DNA of 64,000 nt from Sphaerisporangium cinnabarinum (lineage in GTDB: Bacteria > Actinomycetota > Actinomycetes > Actinomycetales > Cellulomonadaceae), in NCBI GenBank assembly GCA_003052455.1, contig QAPD01000026.1, forward strand, positions 1-64,000, read 5' to 3'. Of this stretch, positions 19,776 to 35,400 are shown piece by piece. Both the position numbers and the translations under genes were made by a program. The notes beneath the pieces are model-generated. The model worked only from the letters and a program-made list of their open reading frames with translations. It did no database searches and was not told where the DNA came from. Each line of letters starts with the position of its first letter. Positions within the stretch are counted from its first letter, which is position 1.

Positions 19776-20696
19776 GTGTCCACGACAGATCCCCGCGGCG
19801 CCGACGTCACCGACGTCCCGGCGACCCGCACCGCGCAGCCCCCCACCGGCGAACCCACGCACTGGGTCCTCACGCTCTCGTGCCCGGACGGGCCGGGGAT
19901 CGTGCACGCCGTGGCCGGGGCCCTCGCGCGGCTGGGGGGCAACATCACCGAGTCGCAGCAGTTCGGCGACCCGCTCTCCGGGCTGTTCTTCATGCGCGTC
20001 CAGGTCGAGGCCGCCGCGGAGCGCGCCGAGCTCGAGCGGGCCGTCGAGGAGGTCGCGGCGCGGTTCGCCATGACGTGGCGGCTCGACGTCGTCGGGCGGC
20101 GCGTGCGCACCCTGCTCATGGTCTCGAAGGCACCGCACTGCCTCGTCGACCTCCTGTACCGCGAGCGCTCGCAGGGCATGCCGATCGAGGTCGTCGGCGT
20201 CGTCGGCAACCACCGCGACCTCGAGGACATCGCGTCGTTCTACGGGAAGCCCTTCCACCACGTGCCCGTCACGCGGGACACGAAGGCCGCCGCCGAGGCG
20301 CGCCTGCGCGAGCTCGTCGGGGAGCTCGACGTCGAGCTCGTCGTGCTCGCCCGGTACATGCAGATCCTCTCGGACGAGCTGTGCCGCGAGATGCCCGGGC
20401 GCATCATCAACATCCACCACTCGTTCCTGCCGAGCTTCAAGGGCGCGCGCCCGTACGCCCAGGCGCACGACCGCGGCGTCAAGCTCATCGGCGCGACCTC
20501 CCACTACGTGACGGGCGACCTCGACGAGGGCCCGATCATCGAGCAGGACGTCGAGCGCGTCGACCACTCGCGCCGCGTCGAGGACCTCGTCGCGATCGGC
20601 GAGGACGTCGAGCGCCAGACGCTCGCGCGCGCCGTCCGCTGGCACGCGGAGCACCGCGTGCTCCTCGACGGGCACCGCACCGTCGTCTTCCGCTGA
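19776..20696 (+). CDS. purU: Formyltetrahydrofolate deformylase
   Basis: This 306-residue protein has an N-terminal ACT domain (about residues 28-110; LSCPDGPGIVHAVAGALARLGGNI) and a C-terminal formyltransferase-like catalytic domain (about 115-306). The family motif NIHHSFLPSFKGARPY and a late DEGPIIEQDVERVDH supply the catalytic Asn/His/Asp set. It hydrolyses 10-formyl-THF to formate and THF and balances the one-carbon pool, which fits the glyA-folD neighbours. GTG 19776 follows TACCCT (19763-19768) by 7 nt, suggesting a leaderless message. Confidence 0.94.
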   Translation: MSTTDPRGADVTDVPATRTAQPPTGEPTHWVLTLSCPDGPGIVHAVAGALARLGGNITESQQFGDPLSGLFFMRVQVEAAAERAELERAVEEVAARFAMTWRLDVVGRRVRTLLMVSKAPHCLVDLLYRERSQGMPIEVVGVVGNHRDLEDIASFYGKPFHHVPVTRDTKAAAEARLRELVGELDVELVVLARYMQILSDELCREMPGRIINIHHSFLPSFKGARPYAQAHDRGVKLIGATSHYVTGDLDEGPIIEQDVERVDHSRRVEDLVAIGEDVERQTLARAVRWHAEHRVLLDGHRTVVFR

Positions 20697-20749
20697 GCAG
20701 CCGCCGCGCGCGCCCGGCACCCCCGTCGCGCGCCCGCCGCTCTCTCCCG

Positions 20750-20797
20750 CACGACGGCGGCCCCCGCCACGTCTCGGACGTGACGGGGGCCGTCGTG
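20750..20797. terminator. Bidirectional hairpin between purU and the sugar-binding protein gene
   Basis: A long GC-rich inverted repeat (CACGACGG...CCGTCGTG outside, CACGTC/GACGTG at the tip) lies between convergent stops at 20696 and 20848. It is symmetrical enough to serve both directions. Confidence 0.7.
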
Positions 20798-20847
20798 GGG
20801 CGGCGTGCCGGTTCGCCGCCGCCTCCCGGTCGCTCAGCGCGAACGGG

Positions 20848-21960
20848 TCACTGGGTGAGCTCCTCCAGGGTGGGGTCGCCCGCGTAGACCTCGGCGGCGT
20901 TCTCCTGCGTGACGATGACGGGCTCGAGCAGGAAGGCCGGGACGACCTTCACGCCGTTGTCGTACGACTCGGTGTCGTTGATCTCCGGCTCGTCGCCCGC
21001 CTGGAGCGCCGTGACCGCGTTGATCGACTCCTCGACGAGCTTGCGCGTGTCCTTGTAGATCGTCGAGTACTGCTCGCCCGCGACGATCGACTTCACGGAC
21101 TCGACCTCGGAGTCCTGGCCGGTGATGACCGGGGTCTCCTTGCCGGCCTGCTTCGCCGAGGTGAGGGCGGCGCGCGCCAGGGTGTCGTTCGGCGACAGGA
21201 CGCCGTCGATCTCCTTGTCGGAGTAGCTGCCCGAGAGCACGGTGTCCATGCGCTTCTGGGCGTTCTCGGCCTTCCAGCCCTGCGTCGCGACCTGCTCGAA
21301 CGACGTCTGACCGGACGGGATGACGAGCGTGCCGTCGTCGATCTTCGGCTGGAGGACGCTCATCGCGCCCTCGAAGAACGGCGTCGAGTTCGCGTCGTCG
21401 GGCGAGCCGGCGATGAGCTCGACGTTGTACGGCGCCTCGCCCTTGCGCTCCTCGAGGCCCTGGAGCAGGGCCTGGCCCTGGAGCTCGCCGACCTTGAAGT
21501 TGTCGAACGCGATGTACTCGTCCACGGCGTCCGTGTTCTTCACGAGACGGTCGTAGGCGATGACGGTCGCGCCGTTGTCCTTGGCGTTCTTGAGCTGGGT
21601 GCCGAGCTGCGACCCGTCGATCGCACCGACGATGATCACCTTCGCGCCCTGCTCGACCATCGCGTCGATCTGGCTCTGCTGCTCGGAGACGCCGCCGTTG
21701 GCGAACTGGACGATCGGCTTGAAGCCGGCCTCCTCGAGACCATCGTTGAACAGGCTCTCGGCGAGGACCCAGTTCTCCGACGTCTTCTGCGGGAGCGCGA
21801 CACCGATCGTCGCGCCCTCCTCGAAGCCGGCCGCCGCGGACTCGCCGCCGCCGGACGTCTCGCCGCCACCGCTGTCGCCCCCGCGCTCGGAGGAGCAGCC
21901 GCTGAGCACGAGCGCGCTCGCGGCGGTGAGCGCCAGGAGCGTCGTGGTGAGCTTCTTCAT
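20848..21960 (-). CDS. Multiple-sugar ABC transporter substrate-binding lipoprotein (ChvE-like)
   Basis: This 370-residue protein has a lipoprotein signal (MKKLTTTLLAL..., lipobox LSGC with Cys22) and a Gly/Ser/Glu-rich linker. A type I periplasmic-binding fold follows (about residues 48-370), with the family segments IGVALPQKTSENW, NAKDNGATVIAYDR and ITGQDSEVESVKSI. It resembles ChvE/xylose-type binding proteins that hold monosaccharides such as xylose, arabinose, galactose and glucose. It is the third gene of a permease/ATPase/binding-protein operon and is anchored on the outer face of the membrane. Confidence 0.9.
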   Translation of the reverse strand: MKKLTTTLLALTAASALVLSGCSSERGGDSGGGETSGGGESAAAGFEEGATIGVALPQKTSENWVLAESLFNDGLEEAGFKPIVQFANGGVSEQQSQIDAMVEQGAKVIIVGAIDGSQLGTQLKNAKDNGATVIAYDRLVKNTDAVDEYIAFDNFKVGELQGQALLQGLEERKGEAPYNVELIAGSPDDANSTPFFEGAMSVLQPKIDDGTLVIPSGQTSFEQVATQGWKAENAQKRMDTVLSGSYSDKEIDGVLSPNDTLARAALTSAKQAGKETPVITGQDSEVESVKSIVAGEQYSTIYKDTRKLVEESINAVTALQAGDEPEINDTESYDNGVKVVPAFLLEPVIVTQENAAEVYAGDPTLEELTQ

Positions 21961-22030
21961 GGGTACCACTTTCTGTCGGGCATCCGTCGTCGGATGCGGT
22001 CCGGGGGTCGTGCGGGAAGGTTCGGGAGGC

Positions 22031-23320
22031 TCAGCCCTTGGCGGCCGTGGCGCCGGCCTCGACCGGGACCTCGGGCTGCGGGTCGTCGGCGCCGGTGACG
22101 GCACCGGTGCCCTTGTCGCGTCGCGAGGGGAAGATCAGCCCGATGATCGACGGGCGGCCCTGCACCTTGTTGTAGACGTCGAACGCGACGGCGATGAGGA
22201 GCACGAGGCCCTTGATGATCTGGGTACGGTCCGAGCCGATGCCCATGAGCTGCAGGCCGTTGTTGAGCACGGCCATGACGAGCCCGCCGATGACGGAGCC
22301 GACGACCGTGCCGACACCGCCCGAGACGGCGGCGCCGCCGATGAAGACGGCCGCGATCGCGTCGAGCTCCCACATGTTGCCGTCGAAGGGGCCGGACGCG
22401 GTCGAGCGGCCGATGAAGATCATGCCCGCGAGCGCCGCGAGGACCGACATGTTCATCATGACGAAGAAGTTCGTGCGCTTGATGTCGACGCCGGACAGCG
22501 CCGCGGCGGCCCGGTTGCCGCCGACCGCGTACACGTGGCGTCCGCCGACGGTCCGCTGCGCGACGAACTGGTAGACGATGACGAGCAGGATGAGGATGAC
22601 CGCGGGCACGGGGATCGAGGTCCCGACGCGGCCCGAGCCGTAGAGGTACGTGAGGTAGGCGATGACGGCACTGAAGAGGACGACGCGCGTCACGGCGACC
22701 GACGTCGGGACCGGGTCGGCGCCGAGCTTGCGGGCGCTGGCCCGGCGGCGGAGCTCCGACCACACGACCGCCGCGATCGCGAGGACGCCGAGCAGGAGCG
22801 TCGAGTTGTTGAGGCCGGTGCCCGGACCGAACTCGGGGAGATAGCCGCCGCCGATCCACTGGATCTCGGTCGGGACGGGGACGGTGTTGGACTTGCCGAT
22901 GTACTGGTTGAGGCCGCGGAAGATCATCATCCCGGCGAGGGTCGTGATGAAGCCCGGGATGCCGACGTACGCGACCCAGAAGCCCTGCCACGCGCCGATG
23001 ACCGCGCCGACGCACAGCCCCAGGAGGATGCCGAGCCACCACGGGATCCCCCAGTCCCGGATCGCGAGGGCGACGATGATGCCGGTCACTGCCGCGACCG
23101 ACCCGACGGACAGGTCGATGTGGCCCGCGATGATCACGAGCACCATGCCGATCGCGAGGATGAGGATGTAGGAGTTGCCGTTGAGCAGGTTCTGCGCGTT
23201 GCTCGGGGTGAGGACGCGTCCCCCGGTCGCGATCTGGAAGAAGATGATCAGGGCGAGGAGCGCGAAGAGCATGCCGAACTGGCGCGCTCCGCCGCTCAGC
23301 AGCTGCTTGATGGACGACAT
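22031..23320 (-). CDS. Multiple-sugar ABC transporter permease (GguB/MmsB-like)
   Basis: This 429-residue protein has about 10 transmembrane helices of the BPD_transp_2 (RbsC/XylH) family. Signature segments are GHIDLSVGSVAAVTG (about residues 66-80), GIPGFITTLAGMMIFRG and the late FIGGAAVSGGVGTVVGS. A hydrophilic loop of about 35 residues in the middle (EFGPG... to RRRASARKLG) is typical of XylH/GguB rather than RbsC. It lies 54 bp after the ATPase and 70 bp before the binding protein. Together they form an importer for monosaccharides. Confidence 0.9.
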   Translation of the reverse strand: MSSIKQLLSGGARQFGMLFALLALIIFFQIATGGRVLTPSNAQNLLNGNSYILILAIGMVLVIIAGHIDLSVGSVAAVTGIIVALAIRDWGIPWWLGILLGLCVGAVIGAWQGFWVAYVGIPGFITTLAGMMIFRGLNQYIGKSNTVPVPTEIQWIGGGYLPEFGPGTGLNNSTLLLGVLAIAAVVWSELRRRASARKLGADPVPTSVAVTRVVLFSAVIAYLTYLYGSGRVGTSIPVPAVILILLVIVYQFVAQRTVGGRHVYAVGGNRAAAALSGVDIKRTNFFVMMNMSVLAALAGMIFIGRSTASGPFDGNMWELDAIAAVFIGGAAVSGGVGTVVGSVIGGLVMAVLNNGLQLMGIGSDRTQIIKGLVLLIAVAFDVYNKVQGRPSIIGLIFPSRRDKGTGAVTGADDPQPEVPVEAGATAAKG

Positions 23321-23374
23321 CGTCGGTGGTTCCTTCTCGGTCGAGACGGGGTGGCTGGGGGTGGGGCGGCCGGG

Positions 23375-24931
23375 TCAGGCCGCGTCGGCGGGCGCGTCGC
23401 TCTGCGTCCCGGTCATGAGCCGCATGAGCCCCTCCTGGGTCGCGTCGGCCCGGGAGACCTCACCGGTGATGCGCCCCTCGAAGACGGTGTAGATGCGGTC
23501 GCACAGACCGAGGAGCTCGGGCAGCTCCGACGAGATGACGACGACCCCGCGACCCGCGTCCGCGAGCTTCTGGACGAGCCCGTAGATCTCGTACTTGGCG
23601 CCGACGTCGATCCCGCGCGTCGGCTCGTCGAGGATGAGGAGCTCCGGCTCGGTGTACATCCACTTGGCGAGCAGCACCTTCTGCTGGTTGCCGCCGGAGA
23701 GCTTCGCGACGCCCTCGTGCACGCTCGGCGCCTTGATGGAGAACGCCTTGCGGTAGCCCTCGGCCGCGACGAACGCCGCGTCGCGGTCGATGACGCCGGC
23801 CTTCGCGATGCGCGGCAGGTTCGCCGACTGGATCGTGCCCAGGATCGTGTCGAGCAGGTTGAGGCCGAGGGACTTGCGGTCCTCGGGGACGTACGCGATG
23901 CGGTTCTCGATCGCCGAGAGCACCGTGGGCATGGAGACCTCGCGCCCGTCGATGCGGACGACGCCGGAGAGGTAGCGCCCGTAGGTGCGCCCGAAGATCG
24001 AGCGCGCGAGCTCGGTGCGCCCCGCGCCCATGATCCCGGCGAAGCCGACGATCTCGCCGCGCCGCACGTGGAACGTCGACCCCTTGCACACGAGGCGGCC
24101 GGGCACCTCGGGGTGCTCGACGGTCCACCCCTCGACCTCGAAGAAGGTCTCGCCGATCGACGGGGTGTGGTCGGGGAAGCGCGACTCGAGCGAGCGGCCG
24201 ACCATGCCGCGGATGATGCGGTCCTCGTCGACGGCGTCGTCCTTCACGTCGAGCGTCTCGATCGAGCGGCCGTCGCGGATGATCGTGATCGAGTCCGCGA
24301 TGGCCTCGATCTCGTTGAGCTTGTGGGAGATGATGATGCTCGTCATGCCGCGGGAGCGCAGGCCGCGCAGCAGGTCGAGCAGGTGCTCCGAGTCCTCCTC
24401 GTTGAGCGCGGACGTCGGCTCGTCGAGGATCAGCAGCCGCACGTCCTTCGCCAGCGCGCGGGCGATCTCCACGAGCTGCTGCTTGCCGACACCGATGTTC
24501 TTGATCTGGGCGTCGGGCGACTCCTGGAGCCCCACGCGGGCCATGAGCTCCTCGGCCCGGCGCCGCGCCACGCCCCAGTCGATCCCGAACGACCCCTTGA
24601 CCTCGTTGCCGAGGAAGATGTTCTCGGTGATCGAGAGCTCCGGGATGAGCGCGAGCTCCTGGTGGATGATGACGATGCCCGCCTGCTCGCTCGAGCGGAT
24701 GTCCTTGAACCGGACCTCGGCACCCTCGTAGTAGATGTCGCCCGTGTACGTGCCGTGCGGGTACACGCCCGAGAGCACCTTCATGAGCGTCGACTTGCCG
24801 GCGCCGTTCTCCCCACAGATCGCGTGGATCTCCCCCGCGCGGACGCGCAGGTTGACGTCGTCGAGGGCGCGCACGCCCGGGAACTCCTTGGTGATGCCCC
24901 GCATCTCGAGGATCACGCGCTCGTCCGTCAT
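23375..24931 (-). CDS. Multiple-sugar ABC transporter tandem ATPase (GguA/MmsA-like)
   Basis: This 518-residue protein has two ABC domains in one chain, as in MglA, XylG and RbsA. Domain 1 has Walker [10 protein letters not shown] (near residue 38), signature [15 protein letters not shown] and Walker [13 protein letters not shown]. Domain 2 has the usual degenerate P-loop GIMGAGRTE, then [15 protein letters not shown] and [12 protein letters not shown]. It starts at ATG 24931 with a strong AGGAGGAGG 5-7 nt upstream, so the upstream 12-codon extension is rejected. It is first in the operon, with a promoter at 25045-25016. Confidence 0.92.
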   Translation of the reverse strand: MTDERVILEMRGITKEFPGVRALDDVNLRVRAGEIHAICGENGAGKSTLMKVLSGVYPHGTYTGDIYYEGAEVRFKDIRSSEQAGIVIIHQELALIPELSITENIFLGNEVKGSFGIDWGVARRRAEELMARVGLQESPDAQIKNIGVGKQQLVEIARALAKDVRLLILDEPTSALNEEDSEHLLDLLRGLRSRGMTSIIISHKLNEIEAIADSITIIRDGRSIETLDVKDDAVDEDRIIRGMVGRSLESRFPDHTPSIGETFFEVEGWTVEHPEVPGRLVCKGSTFHVRRGEIVGFAGIMGAGRTELARSIFGRTYGRYLSGVVRIDGREVSMPTVLSAIENRIAYVPEDRKSLGLNLLDTILGTIQSANLPRIAKAGVIDRDAAFVAAEGYRKAFSIKAPSVHEGVAKLSGGNQQKVLLAKWMYTEPELLILDEPTRGIDVGAKYEIYGLVQKLADAGRGVVVISSELPELLGLCDRIYTVFEGRITGEVSRADATQEGLMRLMTGTQSDAPADAA

Positions 24932-25015
24932 CGGACCTCCTCCTGCCGAGGACAGCGCGCGGGGCACCTGTGCCCCGCGGACCCGGACACCCTCAGCGCC
25001 GTCCGAGCGGGCCCG

Positions 25016-25045
25016 ACGCTATGCCCGTCGCGAAGTTGGCGTCAA
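25016..25045 (-). promoter_or_regulatory. Promoter of the sugar ABC operon
   Basis: On the minus strand TTGACG (25045-25040), an 18-bp spacer and TAGCGT (25021-25016) give a near-consensus housekeeping promoter. The expected start near 25009 leaves a leader of about 78 nt before the ATPase ATG. The rest of the 410-bp interval (24932-25342) holds the operator-like site and the minisatellite listed separately, and no gene. Confidence 0.55.
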
Positions 25046-25174
25046 CTCCTGAACGCAAGGCCGGGGCGAACTGTGATCGAATAGCGACCTTGGTCCTATG
25101 ACAGCGCAGACATATGCCCCGGATGTGAGCGCGAACACGTGCCGTCGGGACCAAGCGATCAGGACGTGAATGCT

Positions 25175-25188
25175 TGAGAGCGCTTTCA
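25175..25188. promoter_or_regulatory. LacI-family operator-like palindrome
   Basis: TGAGAGCGCTTTCA is a near-perfect palindrome around the CG core typical of LacI/CcpA-family operators (compare TGGGAGCGCTCCCA for CebR). It lies about 130 bp upstream of the -35 of the sugar importer promoter. No LacI-type gene is in the window, so a distant regulator would be needed. Confidence 0.55.
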
Positions 25189-25241
25189 GGCGCGGGAACA
25201 CTCAGCGCTGCCGACAGGCGGGGTGCACCGAGGCGGCCGCG

Positions 25242-25336
25242 GCGGTGCCTGCGGTGCCTGCGGTGCCTGCGGTGCCTGCGGTGCCTGCGGTGCCTGCGGT
25301 GCCTGCGGTGCCTGCGGTGCCTGCGGTGCCTGCGGT
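25242..25336. repeat. 9-bp minisatellite, ten perfect copies
   Basis: GCGGTGCCT is repeated ten times without a mismatch (25242-25331), followed by a partial GCGGT. The unit is a multiple of three, so every frame stays open. It lies between the stop of the GNAT gene (25343) and the sugar operon promoter, and is not part of any supported gene. Confidence 0.95.
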
Positions 25337-25342
25337 CCGGGC

Positions 25343-25834
25343 CTAGCGCGGTGGGAGCGGGCGCTTGAAGCCCTCGTGCGACTGCTCGTAGCCGAGCGAC
25401 CGGTAGAACCGGTGGGCGTCCGTGCGTCGCTTGTCGGACGTGAGCTGGGCGAGCGCGCAGCCTCGCGCGGCACCCCAGGCGTGCGCCCACGCCATCATGG
25501 CGCGGCCGACGCCCTGGCTCCGCAGCCGCCGGTCGACCCGGACGGCCTCGACCAGCAGCCGCGACGCGCCGCCGCGCGAGATCCCCGGGACGACCGTGAG
25601 CTGCATGGTGCCCACGACCTCGCCGTCGCGCTCCACGACCACCAGGGCGTTGTTCGGGTCCGCGTCGATCGCGGCGAACGCCGCCTCGTGCTCGGGGCCG
25701 ACCTCGCCGGTGCGGGCGCGCGCGATCGCGTCGTCGGCGATGAGCTCGACCACCCGGGGCAGGTCGGCGGCGACGGCCGGACGGAAGACGAGACCCGCCG
25801 TCGGGCGGACGGCGGGCGAGGGCGAGGTGGTCAC
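25343..25834 (-). CDS. GNAT family N-acetyltransferase
   Basis: This 163-residue protein is preferred from GTG 25834 (VTTSPSPAV); an ORF start six codons upstream is possible. TAGCGT at 25848-25843 lies 8 nt before the GTG. The acetyl-CoA loop is in VDRRLRSQGVGRAMM (about residues 100-114), and the C terminus AHRFYRSLGYEQSHEGFKRPL is typical of PhnO/aminoalkyl-type GNATs. It has no obvious partner gene. Its stop lies 7 bp from the 9-bp minisatellite, which would form its 3' untranslated region. Confidence 0.85.
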   Translation of the reverse strand: MTTSPSPAVRPTAGLVFRPAVAADLPRVVELIADDAIARARTGEVGPEHEAAFAAIDADPNNALVVVERDGEVVGTMQLTVVPGISRGGASRLLVEAVRVDRRLRSQGVGRAMMAWAHAWGAARGCALAQLTSDKRRTDAHRFYRSLGYEQSHEGFKRPLPPR

Positions 25835-25928
25835 GGCTCGCGACGCTAGCACCGGCCCTCCAGGAGAACGACACCGACCGAGGTGCGCCGAGGGAGAGCC
25901 CAGGTGAGCCGAGGGAGAACCGGGGTAG

Positions 25929-25970
25929 GCCGAGGTAGAGCCCTGGTGATGACCAGGGCTCTACCTCGGC
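25929..25970. terminator. Long perfect hairpin after the amylopullulanase gene
   Basis: A 19-bp perfect stem (25929-25947 with 25952-25970, arms GCCGAGGTAGAGCCCTGGT and its complement) closes a 4-nt loop. It lies 25 bp beyond the amylopullulanase stop. Imperfect relatives of the GCCGAGGNAGAGCC arm occur just upstream (25893-25920), as if the arm had been duplicated. Confidence 0.7.
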
Positions 25971-25995
25971 GGGTCGTCCTACCTCGGCGGTCGGC

Positions 25996-32187
<6,192 letters not shown>

Positions 32188-32318
32188 GAGGACTCCCTCG
32201 TCCGGTGGTTGGTGCGGGACCGCAGGCGTGAGCAGGCAGGTGCCGGCAGAGACGCGGACGACGGGGACCAGCAGCGGGCGACGTCGACCGCGGCTTCCTC
32301 AGCGTACGGCTGAGCCGA

Positions 32319-32347
32319 ACTGTACTGGTTGCAGAAAGTTGCAGCAA
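32319..32347 (-). promoter_or_regulatory. Amylopullulanase promoter with TTGCAG-type operator
   Basis: On the minus strand TTGCTG (32347-32342), a 17-bp spacer and TACAGT (32324-32319) form a promoter, leaving a leader of about 125 nt. Overlapping the -35, the plus strand reads TTGCAG-AAAG-TTGCAG (32329-32344), a direct repeat. It resembles the maltose/starch regulator boxes described upstream of Streptomyces amylase genes (LacI-family MalR/Reg1 type). No such regulator is encoded here. Confidence 0.6.
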
Positions 32348-32400
32348 GGCTCGGCAAGCGACCCGCCGACACTGCTCCTCACCGGCCCGGGATGCGACGA

Positions 32401-32448
32401 ACCCGGGGCCGTCCCGGTCAGGAAGACCTGACGATGACGGCCCCGGGT
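32401..32448 (-). terminator. Hairpin terminator after the fused ABC exporter gene
   Basis: Outer 13-bp arms ACCCGGGGCCGTC and GACGGCCCCGGGT enclose a second pairing (GTCAGG with CCTGAC). It sits just beyond the stop at 32466 and upstream of the amylopullulanase promoter region. Confidence 0.65.
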
Positions 32449-32465
32449 CCGGGAGGGCGCGGCGC

Positions 32466-35400
32466 TCAGCCCGCCAGGTGACCCCAGCGCGAGGCGAGCT
32501 CGGCCCACGGCCCGACGGCGGCGACCCGGCCCTCGTCGAGCACGACGACGCGGTCCGCCCGCGCGAGCGCGGCCCGCTTGGAGGTCGAGCCCACGACCGT
32601 GGTCCCCCGCTCGCGCAGCGACTCCCACAGCTCGATCTCCGTCGCCGCGTCGAGCGCGCTGGAGACGTCGTCGGCCAGCAGGAGCTCGGCGTCGGTCGCG
32701 AGCGCCCGCGCCAGGGCGAGCCGCTGGACCTGGCCGCCCGAGAGCCGCACGCCGCGGTGCCCGACGAGCGCCTCGTGCCCGCCGGCCTCGACGACGTCCC
32801 GCTCGAGGCGCGCGGCCGCGACGGGCCCGTGGACGTCGCGCTCGTGGCCGAGCCGCACGTTGTCGGCGAACGTCCCGGAGAGCACGCGCGGCACCTGCGC
32901 GACGTGCGCGACCTGGCCCGGCCGCAGGAACGTCTGGGCGTCGACGACGTCCGTGCCGTTCCAGCGGATGCGGCCCGTGTGCTCCATGAGGCCCGCGAGC
33001 GCCGAGAGCAGGCTCGACTTGCCCGCGCCGACCTGCCCGAGCAGCAGGACGAGCTCGCCGCGCGCGACGGACAGGTCGACGTCCTGGACGCCGATCGTGC
33101 CGTCGTCGTGCAGCGCGGTCACGCCGTCCAGGTCGATCCGCTCGAGCGGCCGCCGGGGCCCCGGGTCGGGCGTGGGGGCGGCGCCCGTGAGCAGGTCGAC
33201 GCCGGGGGGCAGGTCCATGAGGTCCGTCCCGGCGGCGAACCGGCTCGTCGCGCGCTGCCACGAGCGGGTGCCGGGCGCCTCGGTCACGACGGCGCCCGCG
33301 ACGACGCCGAACCAGCCGAAGCCGGTCACGGCGTTCGCGACGAGGAGCGCCGTCGCGAGGTCCCACGTCCCGGTGAGCAGCCCGGCCCAGGCCGCGACGA
33401 CGCCGAGCTGGATCATGACGAGCGGGACGCCGTCGAGCGCGGCCTGCACGCGGTGCTCGAACACGGCGGCGCGCACGCGCCCGTCGTCCACCTCGCGCAG
33501 GTGCGCGTGCACCTGGGGCGTGCGGGCGGCGAGCTTCACCGTCCGCGCGGAGTCGAGCGCCGAGACGAGCGCGCGTCCGAACCGGGCGCGCGCGGCCGAC
33601 GACCGCGTCGCCGACCGGCCCGCGATCGGCCGCCCGAGGGCCGACGCCGCCGCGGACACGACCATGACCGCGAGGAGCACGGCGCCCGCGAGCCACGACC
33701 GGCTGAGCAGCGCGGTGACGCCCGCGATGACGAGGCCGTTGACGAAGTCGACCCAGCGGTCGGCGTACCGGACGAACCGGTCGGCGTCCATGGCACGGGC
33801 GACGACCTCGCCGGGCGGCGTGGCCGTGAGCCGGTGCTGGCGGGTCTGGCCGGCCATGACCGCCATGCGTACGCGCAGCAGCACCTCGACCCACCAGCGT
33901 GGGTAGACGTACAGCGCCCACGCGAGGCACAGCGGCGCGACGACGAGGAGCACGGCGAGCGGCACGAGCTGCCGCGCCGGGAAGCCGGAGTCGAGGTCCT
34001 GGACCGCCTGGCCCCAGAGGAAGCCGGTGACGGCGCCCTGGGCCGACACGAGGCTCGTGACGAGGAACAGGACCGCGCCCACCACGCCCCACGCCGGACG
34101 GACGAACAGGGCGTGCGCGACGCCGCGCGCGAGGCTCGGCCCGTCGCCCGGGTCGTCGAGGACGGGCGGCTCGCCGCGCCGTCGGCGGCCCCCGACCGCG
34201 TCCGAGGCCGGGGCGGCCGCGGACGCCCTGGTCCCGTCCTCGTCGTGCCCCTCCGTCGCGCGGACCGACGGGCCGGGCACGAGGGCGGGCGCCGTGGCGC
34301 CGGGAGCGAGGTCGTCGACGTCGTCGGCGCGCGGGCCGCCGTCCTGCGCGACGCTCGCCGCGAGCAGGTCGCGGTAGGGACCGGGGGCGTGGGCGAGCGC
34401 GGCGCGCTCGCCCTGCTGCACGACGCGGCCGTGGTCGAGGACCGCCAGCAGCCCGGCGCGCTCGATCGTGGTGAGCCGGTGCGCGACGAGCACGCCCGTG
34501 CGCCCCGCGAGCAGGCGCTCCGACGCGGCGACGACGCGCGCCTCCGTGAGCGGGTCCATGCGCGCCGTCGCCTCGTCGAGCACGACGACCTGGACGTCGC
34601 GCACCAGCAGGCGGGCGAACGCGACGAGCTGCTCCTCCCCCGCCGAGAGCGACGTCCCGCCGGGCCCGAGCAGCGTGTCCAGGCCGTCGGGCAGGCCCGC
34701 GACCCAGTCGTCGAGCCGCAGCTCGCGCACGGCCGCCTCGACGTCGGACCGCGGGACGTCCGCGAACAGCGCGACGTTCTCCGCGAGCGTGCCCGCGAGG
34801 ATCTCGGTGCGCTGCGTGACGACGCCGACCGCCGCGCGCAGCGCCTGGAGGTCGAGGTCGCGCACGTCGACGCCGCCGACGAGGACCGCTCCGCGCGGCG
34901 GCTCGACCGCGCGCGACAGCAGCGACGCCAGGGTCGACTTGCCCGAGCCGGTGCGCCCGACGAGCGCGACCGTCTCCCCCGCGGGCACGTGCAGGTCCAC
35001 CCCGTCGAGCGCGAACGTGCCCTCGGCGTAGGAGAAGTGCAGGTCGCGCACCTCGATCCCGACCGGCCCGGCGGGCAGCGTGCGCCCGCCCGTCGGCTCG
35101 GGCTCGACGGCGAGCATCTGCCGGATGCGCGTGAGCGCGCCCAGGCCCTCCTGGATGTCCGGGAGGTGGTGGACCAGGTTGTCCACCTGCCCGACGAAGA
35201 GCGCGGTGACGAGGAACAGGGTGACGAGCCGGTCGACGCCCAGGTCGCCGTCCGCGGCGAGCGCGGCGCCCGCCACGGCCACGCCCGCGAGCAGCGAGGC
35301 GAGCACGAGACCGGCGCGGCGGAGCATGCGCGCCTCGACGACGAGCACGGCCTCGAACTTCCGGTGCACCCGGGCGGAGCGCTCGGCGAGGCGGCGGATC

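Noticed and set aside
25242-25336. CRISPR array
   Set aside because: The 9-bp unit is contiguous, without spacers, and no cas genes are present.
25186-25473. A minus-strand frame with QAP repeats as a real protein
   Set aside because: It reads the GNAT gene in a different frame and the minisatellite; no start signal or independent support.
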